From: Echria macrotheca
Lineage: Eukaryota > Ascomycota > Sordariomycetes > Sordariales > Schizotheciaceae
Reading direction: 5' to 3'
Assembly: GCA_030411725.1 (NCBI GenBank)
Contig: MU839839.1
Span: 1,240,001-1,304,000 of the forward strand
DNA: 64,000 nucleotides
Positions within the stretch are counted from its first letter, which is position 1; each line of letters opens with the position of its first letter. A program made the translations under genes and the position numbers. Under the pieces are notes generated by a model. The model ran no database searches and was not told the origin of the DNA. It worked only from the letters and a program-made list of their open reading frames with translations. Positions 53,115 through 63,156 of the stretch are shown here, in pieces.

Positions 53115-55114
53115 ATGCATCTAAGCCGAGCCGTCGTCGTCGCCCTGGTGGCGTCCACCACATCGGCTGTCCCCGTCGGCGAATCGAAGCCGCTGGAGGA
53201 GCGCAACCGGCACTTCAGATTTGCGAACAAGCCCGTCTCTGGCCAGGGCCAGGGCATCCAGAACGACCAGATCAGCGGCGGCGATGGGCAGCACATCCAC
53301 AGCACCCGCAGCACTGTCAAGGGGACCGGCTCCCAGGGCACCATGGACGACTACCGCGTCGGCCAGACCGACAACCAGTGCTTCTATGGCGGAGTCCAGC
53401 CCACCAAGGACTGCCTGAGGCAGGCCGGCATGCCGTCCAGCCAAGGCCCGGGCCAGAGGGCCGACAGCAAGATCCCGTACCGCGGGATCGACAACGTGAA
53501 GGAGCCTAAGGACCCCTTCTACGAGAAATACCGCATCAGCAGCGACACGATCCCCGGCATCCAGGGCCGCAGCGACAAGTCGGGCAGCATGCCGCTCGGT
53601 GAGCGGTACGACCAGGGCCGCAGGGCATCGAACCCGTGGACCCAGCAGGCGTCCTGGGGCCCGGGCTACCGCGACTTCCTGAAGGGAAGCCCTAAGATGC
53701 AGGACGATTACTCCCGCTACCAGGGTGACTACTCTCGCTACCAGGGCGACCGCCCGACCGTCCTCGAGACCGTCCCCAAGCAGCAGGGCAAGATCAACGC
53801 CCGTGGCGAGGTTCGTGAGATGGGCATCGGCGCCTATGAGAAGTCCGGCCTCCAGCCCGAGACGCTCTTCAGCAAGGGCGGCCCGGAGGAGCGCGAGTAC
53901 TTCATGAGGCCCGACATGGGAGCGCTCTACCAAGGCATGGGTCGTCAGGGACAGGACGTCAACTACGAGATCCCCCAGGGCAGGACCCTGGAGCAAGTGT
54001 ATGTTCTTCTCCCCCTTTTCTGTTGTCACCCCTGAAAGTAAACAAATACTAACCACTTTTCTTCCCATCTAGCCGATCCCCCACCGGTGCCACCCAAGAG
54101 TTCGGCAGCCCCAACGACCAAAACGGCCAAGAATTCAAGTTCAACGGCGGCGGCGGCGGCGGCAGCTTCGGCCCCAGCACCGGCGGCAGCCAGCTCATCG
54201 CGGGCCAGCCCCAGCGCCAAAACGGTAACGAGATGATAGTCGGACCCCCCCAGGGCGAGGACAAGATGTCCCAGGTCCAGGGCGACCGCGAGTCCAAGCT
54301 GATCTCCAAGTCGATTCCTCAAATCCCCGGCGTCGTTCTCGAGGGCGGCGGCGGCGGTCCCATGTTCGGCGGCGGCCGCGGACACGGCGACAGTCTCTAC
54401 CAGGACTACCAGCCCCAGGGAAGCAAGCTTGAGGGCGGCGGTGGCGGCCCCTACCACGGCGGCGGCAAGGGTCATGGCGACTCGATGTACCAAGGCGGCC
54501 CGGACGGCTCTAAGCTCTACCAAGGACCCCCCAGCGGCGAGGGCATCAAGCTTGAGGGTGGCGGCGGCCCCTACCACGGTGGCGGCAAGGGACATGGCGA
54601 CCAGATGTACCAAGGCGGCCCCGAAGGCTCCAGGCTCTACCAGGGATCATCTCCCAACGGCCAGGGCACCAAGCTCGAGGGAGGCGGTGGCCCGTGGCGC
54701 GGAGGCGGCAAGGGACACGGAGACCAGCTCTACCAGGGACCTCCCAGCGGCGAGGGCATCAAGCTTGCGGGCGGCGGCGGTGGTGGCCCGTACTACGGTG
54801 GCGGTAAGGGACATGGCGACTCGATGTACCAAGGAGGCCCCGAAGGCTCCAAGCTCTACCAGGGATCATCTCCCAACGGTCAAGGCACCAAGCTCGAGGG
54901 AGGCGGCGGCCCCTACCACGGTGGCGGCAAGGGACACGGCGACTCGATGTACCAAGGCGGCCCCGAGGGCTCCAAGCTCTACCAGGGATCATCTCCGGAC
55001 GGCCAGGGCATCAAGCTTGAGGGCGGCGGCGGCGGTGGCCCGTGGCACGGCGGCGGCAAGGGCCACGGAGACCAGCTCTACCAGGGCGGCAGCGGCAAGG
55101 CTCAGACCAACTAA
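53115..55114 (+). CDS. Secreted Gly/His/Tyr-rich tandem-repeat protein
   Basis: Two exons (53115-53998, 54073-55114) give 641 residues. A signal peptide (about 1-18, MHLSRAVVVALVASTTSA) leads into a hydrophilic region of about 360 residues that is rich in Gly, Gln, Arg and Tyr. That region has a YSRYQGD doublet and only two cysteines. The C-terminal 260 residues are seven tandem units of 30-43 residues. Each holds a poly-Gly run, GGG(K/R)GHGD, then (M/L)YQ. A KLYQG element and a linker of the PSGEG or PNGQG type alternate between units. No catalytic domain or GPI signal is visible. Codon use is strongly biased to C-ending codons and the leader is pyrimidine-rich, so expression is probably high. 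A structural, wall, matrix or effector role is possible. I do not recognise the family. Confidence 0.85.
54335..55114 (+). repeat. Seven-unit coding tandem repeat
   Basis: Seven in-frame units of roughly 90-130 bp, with near-identical DNA in places (for example ggcggcaagggacatggcga and close variants). The core GHGD-x-(M/L/)YQ is kept in all units, while the poly-Gly length and a PEGS/KLYQGSSP insert vary. Confidence 0.9.
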
Positions 55115-55678
55115 AACACCTCCTAGGTAACCCTGAATGTGAGAGAATCCCTTCCCTCTGTACCCACATGCTAGGGACGAGACTAATACGGAACCAAAAA
55201 ACCAGGTCGGATGTCGGATGACATGATGTAGTGCCCGTCGCAACCGCAACTAATCTTGCCTCTTTTTCCTGCTCTCCCTGCCTGTTGTGTTATCCCGTCA
55301 AGTTTCACAGTCGAGTCGAGTCGAGTCGAGTCTTTTTCCAACACTGAAACCAGAAAGAAAAACAACCGAAAAAAAATTGAATGGTGTGGTTTCTACTTGG
55401 CTTGTCCTTCTTTAACCCCCTCTGTATCGTCTAGACGCATTAGCTTCAGTCATTACAATCAAGACGCTCATTAAAATATTTTCTTCTGAGTGATGTGCAA
55501 TGCAATGCATGGTGTGTGGTATTAATAGCGATCATATGCAAGCCCGCCTTTCTGGTTGGGGGGTGATGCTCCTATCCTTCGTGGTATCCGTACCAGCGAA
55601 TTAACAACGCTTTCCAAATATATACAAACCAAGTCGTGTTAACCTGGTGCGTCAACGCGCTAGCCAAGAGCTGTAGAC
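55115..55678. other. Convergent intergenic
   Basis: The 3' flanks of the repeat-protein and phosphoesterase genes. It contains a TCGAG microsatellite. Confidence 0.6.
55311..55332. repeat. (TCGAG)n microsatellite
   Basis: Four perfect tandem pentanucleotides plus a partial fifth, in the 3' flank of the repeat-protein gene. Confidence 0.9.
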
Positions 55679-57496
55679 CTACGACTGCTTCTCTGGCATC
55701 TCCTTCGTCCCGTTTCCCGTCCCATTAGGAACACTCTCCCCACTTTTAAGTGATACAGGTACAGGCGTTGTGCCTCGTACCGTACCCGCCACTCTGCTCC
55801 CCGCGGCAATCACGGCCGCATCCACATCCAATCCGAGCGCCGATAACACCGTCACCCCCAAAGACAGTGCAATACCCAGAATCACCAAGAAATCCAAAAT
55901 GTGCACAGCCCACCAAAGGTGCTGCCTCCCCAACGGACAGGTCGCGTAGTCGGCCTTCCATGTCCAGTCCGACTCGTCAAACCAAACACTCAACAACCCA
56001 GCATTGCCCCCAAAGTCGCCCATCATGCTGCGGACCGTGATCTCGCGCACGCCGGGCACCTGGGGCCGCCCGACGATGCGCTCCTTCCGCGCCTGGCGCC
56101 ACCTCCGTACCTCCCACCCGCGCTCCTCGGGGCTGGTGCCGTTCGTCTGATTGACAAAGTGCCACGTGTCGCAACCCTCGTGATCATGCCCGTTCAGAAT
56201 AATGCCAGGCCGGCCGAGGCCCTGGCCCGGCGCGTCCGGGTTGCCTGACATGCCGAGGATGCCCTCGAGGAAGCCGCGCGAGGCCATGCCGCTGAGCTGG
56301 TTCTGCTCGCGCAGGGAGCCGTCATGGTCGTGGAACTCGAACAGGGGCGCGTCGATACACACACCCGCCGGCTTGTAGAGCGGCACATGCGTCAGGACGA
56401 CGGTGAAGTGGCCCTTGAACTCGACGGCCGACGCCGTATTGATCACGTCATTAACGAACTGGTATGTCTCGTCCTGCAGCTGCTGCGAGGCCGCAGGCGT
56501 GTCGAGGTTCATGCTGTTGACCACAACGACTCGAAGCTCGGGTACCAGCCGGTCCGAGGTGGGGTTCTTGACTTGGTCGTATAGCGACTCTTCAAAACTA
56601 GTAGTGTTGGAGAGCGGCAGCTCGAAGCGGAGCTCGTAGTTGATCTTGCCAAAGGCCCTCTCGAAGCGCGCCGTCCGATTCTCGTTGATGTCGCCCGCGT
56701 AGCCAATGTCGTGGTTACCGGCCACATTGATGATGCGGCGCGTCCACACGTCCGACTCGTTGGACGGCGCCTCGCCCAGGTAGCCCGAGAGATCGTAGTC
56801 GTTGGCTGGGTACATCGCTAGGTCGTCGGGCACGCGCTCGCCGCCGCGGAACACGCGGTTCCAGAACCGGTCGGCGCGCCGCGAAAACTCATTGTCGTCG
56901 AGCCACTGGCTGCCGACCAGGTCGCCGAGCACGCTCACATGTGTTGGTTTCGTCCACCAATGCGCCGTGCGGTATATGTGAGCGAGGTAGAAGTCGTTTC
57001 CGAGGAGATCGACGCGCTTGCGAAACGATTCGAAGATGTTGTACGTGTCCTCGAAGAGGATGTCGACGACGTCGTGGAGGCTGTCGCGGATTCGCTGCCG
57101 CAGCGACCCTGAAGACTGGAACGTCAAATGACGAAAGAGACTCTTTACGTGCGGGAAAACGCCGAGGTAGTTGATGGGAATCGATGTGTCGCCCTCGAGT
57201 TGGGGATCGCCGAGCGCGAGCAGTCGAAACGGGGCGAGTGGTGGGGTTGTCCAGGCGGGGTCCGATGTGTCGTTAGCGTCGGGCATTAAGGATTGCCAGT
57301 GAAGTTTGGCCGTCTCGATGAAGGCGGCATGTCGAGAATCAACTAGGCCGTAGTTCGGTGCGACGGTGGACGGCAGGGGGAATGCGCAGGTGCTGAAGAC
57401 CGGGTAGAGGTAGAGATAGACTGTGAGGATCACCGACACCGGGAGCAGAGCCCGCAGGCCATTGCGAAGAATCGCCGTGGGGGGAAACCGGACCAT
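55679..57496 (-). CDS. Ted1/Cdc1/PGAP5-type metallophosphoesterase
   Basis: An intronless 605-residue membrane protein. An N-terminal helix (about 13-36) and a C-terminal helix (HLWWAVHILDFLVILGIAL, about residue 540) flank a lumenal calcineurin-like phosphoesterase domain. The metal-binding motifs appear in order: LGDPQLEG, LGDLVGSQ, AGNHDIGY, LTHVPLY and NGHDHEGC. Family members remove an ethanolamine phosphate side branch from GPI glycans in the ER, or act in ER-Golgi cargo exit and manganese-dependent processes (Ted1, Cdc1, mammalian PGAP5). The long AHIYRTAHWW segment between the first and second motif is typical of fungal Ted1. Several N-glycosylation sites lie in the lumenal domain. 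Confidence 0.92.
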   Translation of the reverse strand: MVRFPPTAILRNGLRALLPVSVILTVYLYLYPVFSTCAFPLPSTVAPNYGLVDSRHAAFIETAKLHWQSLMPDANDTSDPAWTTPPLAPFRLLALGDPQLEGDTSIPINYLGVFPHVKSLFRHLTFQSSGSLRQRIRDSLHDVVDILFEDTYNIFESFRKRVDLLGNDFYLAHIYRTAHWWTKPTHVSVLGDLVGSQWLDDNEFSRRADRFWNRVFRGGERVPDDLAMYPANDYDLSGYLGEAPSNESDVWTRRIINVAGNHDIGYAGDINENRTARFERAFGKINYELRFELPLSNTTSFEESLYDQVKNPTSDRLVPELRVVVVNSMNLDTPAASQQLQDETYQFVNDVINTASAVEFKGHFTVVLTHVPLYKPAGVCIDAPLFEFHDHDGSLREQNQLSGMASRGFLEGILGMSGNPDAPGQGLGRPGIILNGHDHEGCDTWHFVNQTNGTSPEERGWEVRRWRQARKERIVGRPQVPGVREITVRSMMGDFGGNAGLLSVWFDESDWTWKADYATCPLGRQHLWWAVHILDFLVILGIALSLGVTVLSALGLDVDAAVIAAGSRVAGTVRGTTPVPVSLKSGESVPNGTGNGTKEMPEKQS

Positions 57497-58130
57497 CTAG
57501 AAGGCGACGGCATGGGCGTGCGTGAATCTCGAAGCCCAAAAAGAAAGGAAATACAATTACAAGACGTAGATCGCCGAGAGAAAGACTGAAGTTGAATCGA
57601 AACACTGCCGAAAAATGTTGCTGCCACCAAATTGCCGGGGGGTTGACCGCGTTGGTCAGATCCAAAGTTAGCGCGCTAAACCCCAGACGTCATTTCAGGG
57701 GTCGGTGGCACGGGCCACTCACCTGATGTTGGAAACAGTTGGAAGTCGACACTCACAGCACTGTTTTCACGGATCTGGCCCGAGGTCGGGGAAGAGTGAC
57801 CGATTGGGTTCAAGATGCGTAAGATGCGTCACAAACGGAAGAATCCTCTCGGTGTCCGAACCCCAATTGCAAGTATGGGCACACAGATTCGGTGTTGATG
57901 GTCAGGACGGACACGGCGATAACGATAAGCATCGATCACAGAGGCATTCAGGGCCTGGTCCCAAACCCGAACGCGGGTGCATTGCATGATATGACAAGTT
58001 CAGTGTCGACCACAGCGAGACCACACCGGGCGCCCGCCGGTATAAAATCCGGACGTGTCCCGGCGACGTCGTCTGATTGATCTGCCGTGCAACACAGTGC
58101 TTGCCGTCAATCTGCAGTTACCGCAGCGCC
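57497..58130. promoter_or_regulatory. Divergent promoter region
   Basis: This region lies between the phosphoesterase gene (minus) and the second SDR gene (plus). A TATA box is placed near the SDR start. Confidence 0.5.
58041..58047 (+). promoter_or_regulatory. TATA box of the SDR gene
   Basis: TATAAAA lies 84 bp upstream of the ATG in GC-rich surroundings. Confidence 0.6.
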
Positions 58131-59093
58131 ATGGAATTGTCATTCACCTCGCTCTTCGCAGGGCTTGGCATTCTCACAGCCGGCATCGTCGCTGCAGCCA
58201 CCATCGACACCATCCTGCCTTTTTTGCGACCGAGTCAGCTCCAGCGCTACCTCTACTCGCGCAATGGAAAGCCCGCCTGGGCTCTGGTGACAGGCGCCAG
58301 CGATGGGATCGGCAAGGCCTTCAGCCACGAGCTGGCCTCGAAAGGCTTCAACGTGGTCCTGCACGGTCGGAACCCAGCAAAACTGCAGAAGGTCAAGCAA
58401 GAGCTGCAAACAGCCTTTCCTCAGCGCGACTTCCGCATCCTCATCGCCGATGCCACTCGCTGCGACCCGAAGATATTTGAAGACATCGCCGATCAACTGG
58501 CCGACTTGCACATAACGCTGGTGGTGAGCAATGCAGGCGCATCGACGGCGACAGGACCTGGTGGGACAGGCAGTCTCGAGTCGCAAACGCTGCAGACTGT
58601 GGCGGACGGCGTCAACCTCAACGTCGTGTTCCCCACCATGCTGGTCCGCACCCTGCTCCCGCTCCTGCCCAAAGACGGTCCCGCCTTCATCGTGATCGTG
58701 GGATCCATGGCCGACTTCGGATTTCCTCTTCTTGCGAGCTACGGTGCGTCCAAGTCATACTTGAACGTCTTCGCCAAGGCCCTCGGACGAGAGATGCGCC
58801 TCACCCGCCCGAATATCGAGACCATCTACCTACGCCTGTCGAGCACCACGGGCGTCTCGCATACCTGGGGTCCACCGAGCCTGTTCAAGCCGCACTCGAC
58901 CACCATGGCCAAGGCGGCACTCGCCCGCATCGGATGCGGCCGACCCGTCATTGCGCCGTACTGGCCGCATGCCATCCTGTCCGTCATTACGGAGCTGCTG
59001 CCGCGGGGGGTACAAGATGACGTTTTCGGGAAGGAAATGCTGAAGCTACAGAGGGAGGGCTTGAACCCGGAGGATAAGACCAAGTCGACCTAG
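58131..59093 (+). CDS. Membrane-anchored SDR, 17-beta-HSD/3-ketoacyl-CoA reductase type
   Basis: An intronless 320-residue enzyme. An N-terminal hydrophobic helix (about 8-30) probably anchors it in the ER. The cofactor motif is TGASDGIG at 54-61, followed by HGR, which suggests NADP(H). SNAG is at 133-136, the catalytic Ser is Ser192 in VGSMADF, and Tyr204 and Lys208 are in YGASK. Layout and spacing match the HSD17B12/Ifa38/let-767 group, which reduces 3-ketoacyl-CoA or steroid ketones. It lacks the C-terminal KKxx signal, and the essential Ifa38 orthologue may be another gene, so the substrate is open. The ATG at 58131 is the first in frame after the TATA box. Confidence 0.88.
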   Translation: MELSFTSLFAGLGILTAGIVAAATIDTILPFLRPSQLQRYLYSRNGKPAWALVTGASDGIGKAFSHELASKGFNVVLHGRNPAKLQKVKQELQTAFPQRDFRILIADATRCDPKIFEDIADQLADLHITLVVSNAGASTATGPGGTGSLESQTLQTVADGVNLNVVFPTMLVRTLLPLLPKDGPAFIVIVGSMADFGFPLLASYGASKSYLNVFAKALGREMRLTRPNIETIYLRLSSTTGVSHTWGPPSLFKPHSTTMAKAALARIGCGRPVIAPYWPHAILSVITELLPRGVQDDVFGKEMLKLQREGLNPEDKTKST

Positions 59094-59270
59094 GTAGGGA
59101 CGCAGACCTCAACTGTCACCGATATCAAGCAGAAAGCTGTCTCAAAAATGGCCATGAAGAATGTTCAATGAACTCATGCTAGATCATCTAGCAGAAACTG
59201 GCCGTTCTATCCCAAGTACATTCAAAGTTTCAACTACAGTCCTCGAATCCAAAAGGTTGTTTACCCAGAG

Positions 59271-60277
59271 TTACTCCTCGCTGGCACTGCCCGAGTCGTC
59301 ACCGCTGCCGTCGCGCTTCAGAGAGGCGCCCTTGCCCTTTCTCGCCTTGCCGCGAGCCCCCTTCCCACGCAGCGCAGCCGGCACCTCCTTGCGCACCTCG
59401 CCGTCCTCGAACAACAGGCCCACATCCGGGCGTCGTGCCACGGCCTTCTTCCAGTGGTCCTTGGGCACCTCATCCGAGGTGATGATCGCACCGCTCTCGG
59501 TGCGCTGGAAGGTAATCTCAGGGACCGCCTCCAGGGCCGTCTTGAGATGGATCCAGATGCTGACCTCAGCGGCCTCGGTCGAGGGCTGCTCGTCGGTGGC
59601 CTTGACGGACTGGAAGGAGAGGTAGGAGGCGCCACCAGGGGCCTTGGTGATAGCGCCCTGCGTCACGAGGAGCGGGTAGCGCTGGTACGACGTCTCGTAG
59701 ACGATAAACTCGGGCAGGTCCTCCGACGAGGGCGTCAACTTGTCGCCAACAGGCACCGGGCTCGTGATGCTATCGCGGTTTGTGATGCGGCGGATCTCCC
59801 AGGCCGCCGGGTCCTCCTTCTTGGCGTCACTCCCCTTTTGCTGGCGGAGGTTGAAGCGCGCCTTGGTGGCGTTGGCGACGACCCGCTCGATGTCGTCAAG
59901 GTCCGCCCCGAGCGCCTTGAGCTTGGGATGGTCGAGCTGGTACATGTTAGCCGACTAGTGAGCCACAAGGAGGAGGGGCATCATACCACATCGTCAACAC
60001 CAACCCATCCCTCGGCATCGGCCACCAGGTTGTCGACCTCCTCTTCCTCGTCTACCTCCTCCTCGGTGATGGTCCGCTTCAGCACAAACATCAGCGCCTT
60101 TGCGATGCTGACATCCCGGTCCTCCACCACGCTATACGTCCGCCCCTTCTTGCCCTTCATGCTCATACCCCTACTCCGGCCATGGCGGGGTGAGTTCTGG
60201 ACGAGGGCACTAGGGGGAAGGACGCCGCCGAGCTGGTCGTTGATGGCAGAGAGGGGGACGGCGACGGCGGCAGACAT
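59271..60277 (-). CDS. Tpt1/KptA-fold protein with degenerate active site
   Basis: Two exons on the minus strand (60277-59987, 59954-59271) give 324 residues. The order of blocks follows tRNA 2'-phosphotransferase. RDVSIAKALMFVLKR corresponds to the RD..LSKAL..LLRH helix, then EGWVGVDDV, then DLDDIERVVANATKARFNLR. WEIRRITNRDSIT stands where W.I.A.QGHS is expected, LPEFIVYETS where LP..LIHGT is expected, and GAITKAPGGASYLSF where GAIS...RNHVHL is expected. The catalytic Arg-His-Arg-Arg residues of the family all seem replaced. It is therefore probably a non-catalytic paralogue or an enzyme with changed chemistry. A Lys/Gly-rich C-terminal tail (GKGARGKARKGKG) may bind nucleic acid. Active Tpt1 removes the splice-junction 2'-phosphate from spliced tRNA with NAD+. 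Confidence 0.8.
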
Positions 60278-61471
60278 ATTGATTTGGTTTTCAGTTGTTT
60301 TTTCAAACTGAAAGACTATTTGTTTGCTTGGTTCGAGCAGGGGTTTCGTAGTAGGTGCAGTACAGGTATGCAAGATGGGAGAGAAGAAGTTCAACCCCTC
60401 CTCTAGGGATCCCGGGTCCAGCTGGTTTAAATCGGCATGCGACCGAAATCGGAAAGGGGTTAGCAGGGGCACATGGGACGTGTCTGCGGTAGCCCCTCAT
60501 CTCGGGCACTAATTGACGCGAGTAATAACAACAGTGGCTGACCGCTGGTCTTGCAGGACGACGATGAGCATCTGGCATAGCCGTATTCGTCGACTTTGGG
60601 AGGAGGAGGAGACGGCAAACAAGCCCCTGTCGAGGACCCCTGCACCCCCAAGCCTGGGCGCTTGTCTGCCCCACCACGAACTGCTGTTCTCCGCATCCAT
60701 CGCCTCCCACCTCACCTCACTGCCGTCCAGCAGATGGCCTTCTGCTGTCCTGACGAGCTGGCTCCGGCCCGTGTCGGGGACGAGATGCCACCTGTCGCGG
60801 TCTGTTGGACATGGACGTCCGTCGGATAGCGACCCGGCCAGCTGGCAGGCCACGACAACAGCGGAAGTTCGCTCGTCAGGGGCTGATTCACCTCTCGCGA
60901 CTTGGAAGTGCTCGCCTCACCGCCTATCCGCTGGCTACGTGTCTGCCCCGGCCCTGCAGCTACAGACGTGCAGCTGCAGCGTCTGCATCAGGCAAACAAT
61001 GGGTCCGGATCTCTTGTTCACGTTACACTCGCTCGTGACTCCGCTCTGGCTGATAGCAGGCACGTCGGGTCCAGTCGCGTGATGGGCCGTATCGATAGTA
61101 TTGACCTTGGTCTGCTCTAATTACGACAGAATGCTACCATTCTTCTCCCCAGTGAGGCCATCCGAGCCCAACAACCCCGCTAGCCATAACCGCCACCAGC
61201 CCAAATCCAAGTGTAGCAACTCGTGGTCTACCGATACAAACGAAACCCCTCACGGTCGAAGACGGGCGGCGGCGGTTGTGGAGCGCTTCCCGCTGTAGGC
61301 GCCCAGCCATAGGCCCGCTCCCGACACGGCCTCCTTGGGCAGAGACGAGGTAAACAAAGAGGGGAAATCCACAACACGTCATACCGTCCAGCCATCAACC
61401 CGCCGTCGCACATCCTATGAAACCGCCGTGTCGACGGATCCTCGCATGGCACCACGATGACAGGATGCGGG
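60278..61471. other. Intergenic
   Basis: 1.2 kb between the Tpt1-like start and the 3' end of the dehydratase-like gene. A 189-codon plus-strand frame (60513-61082) has no motif or family-like segment and is not called. Confidence 0.5.
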
Positions 61472-62620
61472 TCAGTGTGCATGCTCCCGCTCTGTCGGTC
61501 CGGGGCAACTTTCCGGATCTGCTGAAGATGTCGCCTGTGCCGGACACGACGTCTTGTCAGTGCTCGCCACAGATAACATCGCATCCCCCATCAGCTTCCG
61601 GTACGACTCCCTGGCCTTGGCGGCAAACTTGAACAAGTCGCCGCCGTACTTCTCCCCGGCGCGGCTGTCAAACACCTCGATGCTCCACCAGCCGCGGTAC
61701 CCCGTGGCCAGGACGGCCTCGACGAACTGCCGGATGGGGAGATATCCGCCGTCGTACGGGAGCGGCCGGTAGTCGTGGCTCCATCTTCCGCGGGGCCGGA
61801 GTCCCGTCTCAGGATCCGGGGCGGCGTCGAGCGGCGGCTGCATGGGGTATGCGTCGCTGATCTGCACAAAGAAGATCCGGTCGGCCGGCACCGTGCCGGC
61901 CAGGTCCTTTAAGCTCGTGGTGTACCGTTCCCAGCCCGCGGCGCGGCCGTCTTCCGTCGTCGGGTCGCCCCACTCGCCGCCGGCCGTCTGGAAGGTGTCT
62001 AGACACAGGCCGACGTTGCTACGGTTTGTCCGCTGCACGATGTCCCACACGTCGCGCCAGCGCGGCGCCCGCGTCGCCCAGCACCAGTTCTCATAAGCCA
62101 GCCGGAACCCGTGCTCCGCGAGCATGTCGGCCAGCTCGGCGAGGTCGGCGGCCAGCATGTCTCTGTCGGCCGTCATGGCGTCGTCGGGCGTGTCCGACGA
62201 GCCGACCTGCAGCATCTTGGTGCCCGCCGCCTCCATGATGCGGATCCACCCGCGCGCCCGGGCGAATGCGTCCTCGCGGGCCGGAGAGTCGCGAGGGTGG
62301 CCCTCGAAGTTGCTGAAGGGCTGGAGCACGAGGATCTGGAGATTGTGGGACTCGCAGAGGTGGCGGACGAGGGTGGCGGCTTCGCAGAGGCTGGGGTAGT
62401 CGTCTTCGGCGATCTCGCGGCCGAAGTGCTGGTTTGCGTAGGATATGAGGTCGGGGAAGGAGAGCTCGATGCCGGTGAATTTGTTCTGCGTGATGGCTTC
62501 GATCTTTTGGTGGAGGGTGTGTTTCGGTGAGCCGATGGAGCACGAGGCGAAAGCGACGGGCATCTTGGAGATGGCCTCGGATTCGGCTGCTCCTGGCTCT
62601 TTGGATTTTTTAATGTCCAT
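61472..62620 (-). CDS. 3-dehydroshikimate dehydratase-like sugar-phosphate isomerase/epimerase-fold protein
   Basis: An intronless frame of 382 residues with an AP-endonuclease-2-type TIM barrel. VAFASCSIGSP and FTGIELSFPDL form the first strands. Probable metal ligands lie in AYENW (Glu), GLCLDTFQ (Asp), FFVQISDA (Gln/Asp) and WSIEVFD (Glu). The sequence resembles fungal QA-4/QutC 3-dehydroshikimate dehydratase, which makes protocatechuate from 3-dehydroshikimate in quinate catabolism. However, no other quinate gene is nearby, so it may be an orphan paralogue or a related isomerase. The Met at 62620 gives a 19-residue hydrophilic extension; the Met at 62563 (MPVAFASC) fits the family start better. 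Divergence from any partner is not apparent. Confidence 0.82.
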   Translation of the reverse strand: MDIKKSKEPGAAESEAISKMPVAFASCSIGSPKHTLHQKIEAITQNKFTGIELSFPDLISYANQHFGREIAEDDYPSLCEAATLVRHLCESHNLQILVLQPFSNFEGHPRDSPAREDAFARARGWIRIMEAAGTKMLQVGSSDTPDDAMTADRDMLAADLAELADMLAEHGFRLAYENWCWATRAPRWRDVWDIVQRTNRSNVGLCLDTFQTAGGEWGDPTTEDGRAAGWERYTTSLKDLAGTVPADRIFFVQISDAYPMQPPLDAAPDPETGLRPRGRWSHDYRPLPYDGGYLPIRQFVEAVLATGYRGWWSIEVFDSRAGEKYGGDLFKFAAKARESYRKLMGDAMLSVASTDKTSCPAQATSSADPESCPGPTEREHAH

Positions 62621-63156
62621 TTTGCGCTACTAAGATGCTATTGGGGATGAATGTCGTGCATTTGAGGTAAGAGGTCTATAAGATGGGAATAAGTACTTGT
62701 TCGTGGTCAAGGTCGATGATGTCACAATGGTCCACAGCACCTCTTGAGAACTTGAACCGTCTCAATGGAAATTACCGGCCACTTTAGCGGGGACTAAGGG
62801 CCCTTGATTTGAATTGTGATTCATGAATTATTTGAAGGGATCTAAACTTTGGCGCGTTGTTCGGGCTACCTATCCAGGCAACCACGAACTGAACTTTTAT
62901 ACATCTGATTCCGCTGCTGACTGGACACTCGGGACCTAATCAAGTACCGGATTTTCATCAGTTCATTCGTTGTATGTGACGGCCTCTCAAACGTTGACAA
63001 ATGGTTTATATAGCTCTAGATTTGCTCGCTGATAATTGAGATCCTCCGTCTTCTCAGAATGTCTTCGTCCTGCCAAGAGCCCAGTCACTGCTCATATCAG
63101 ATACCTAACTTGCCTACCCTAAAACGCCCAATGAATTCATCTACCTTGCTGTGAAA
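62621..63156. other. Intergenic
   Basis: The promoter of the dehydratase-like gene and the 3' flank of the right-edge gene. No further feature is seen. Confidence 0.55.

Noticed and set aside
53121..54068. 315-codon minus-strand frame
   Set aside because: Antisense of the first exon of the repeat protein. The codon bias of the sense strand leaves the antisense frame open.
54429..55130. 233-codon Ala/Arg/Thr-rich plus-strand frame
   Set aside because: A frame shadow created by the repetitive Gly codons of the repeat protein.
60513..61082. 189-codon plus-strand frame
   Set aside because: No motif, no membrane or signal segment and no support from splice sites. It lies in intergenic sequence.
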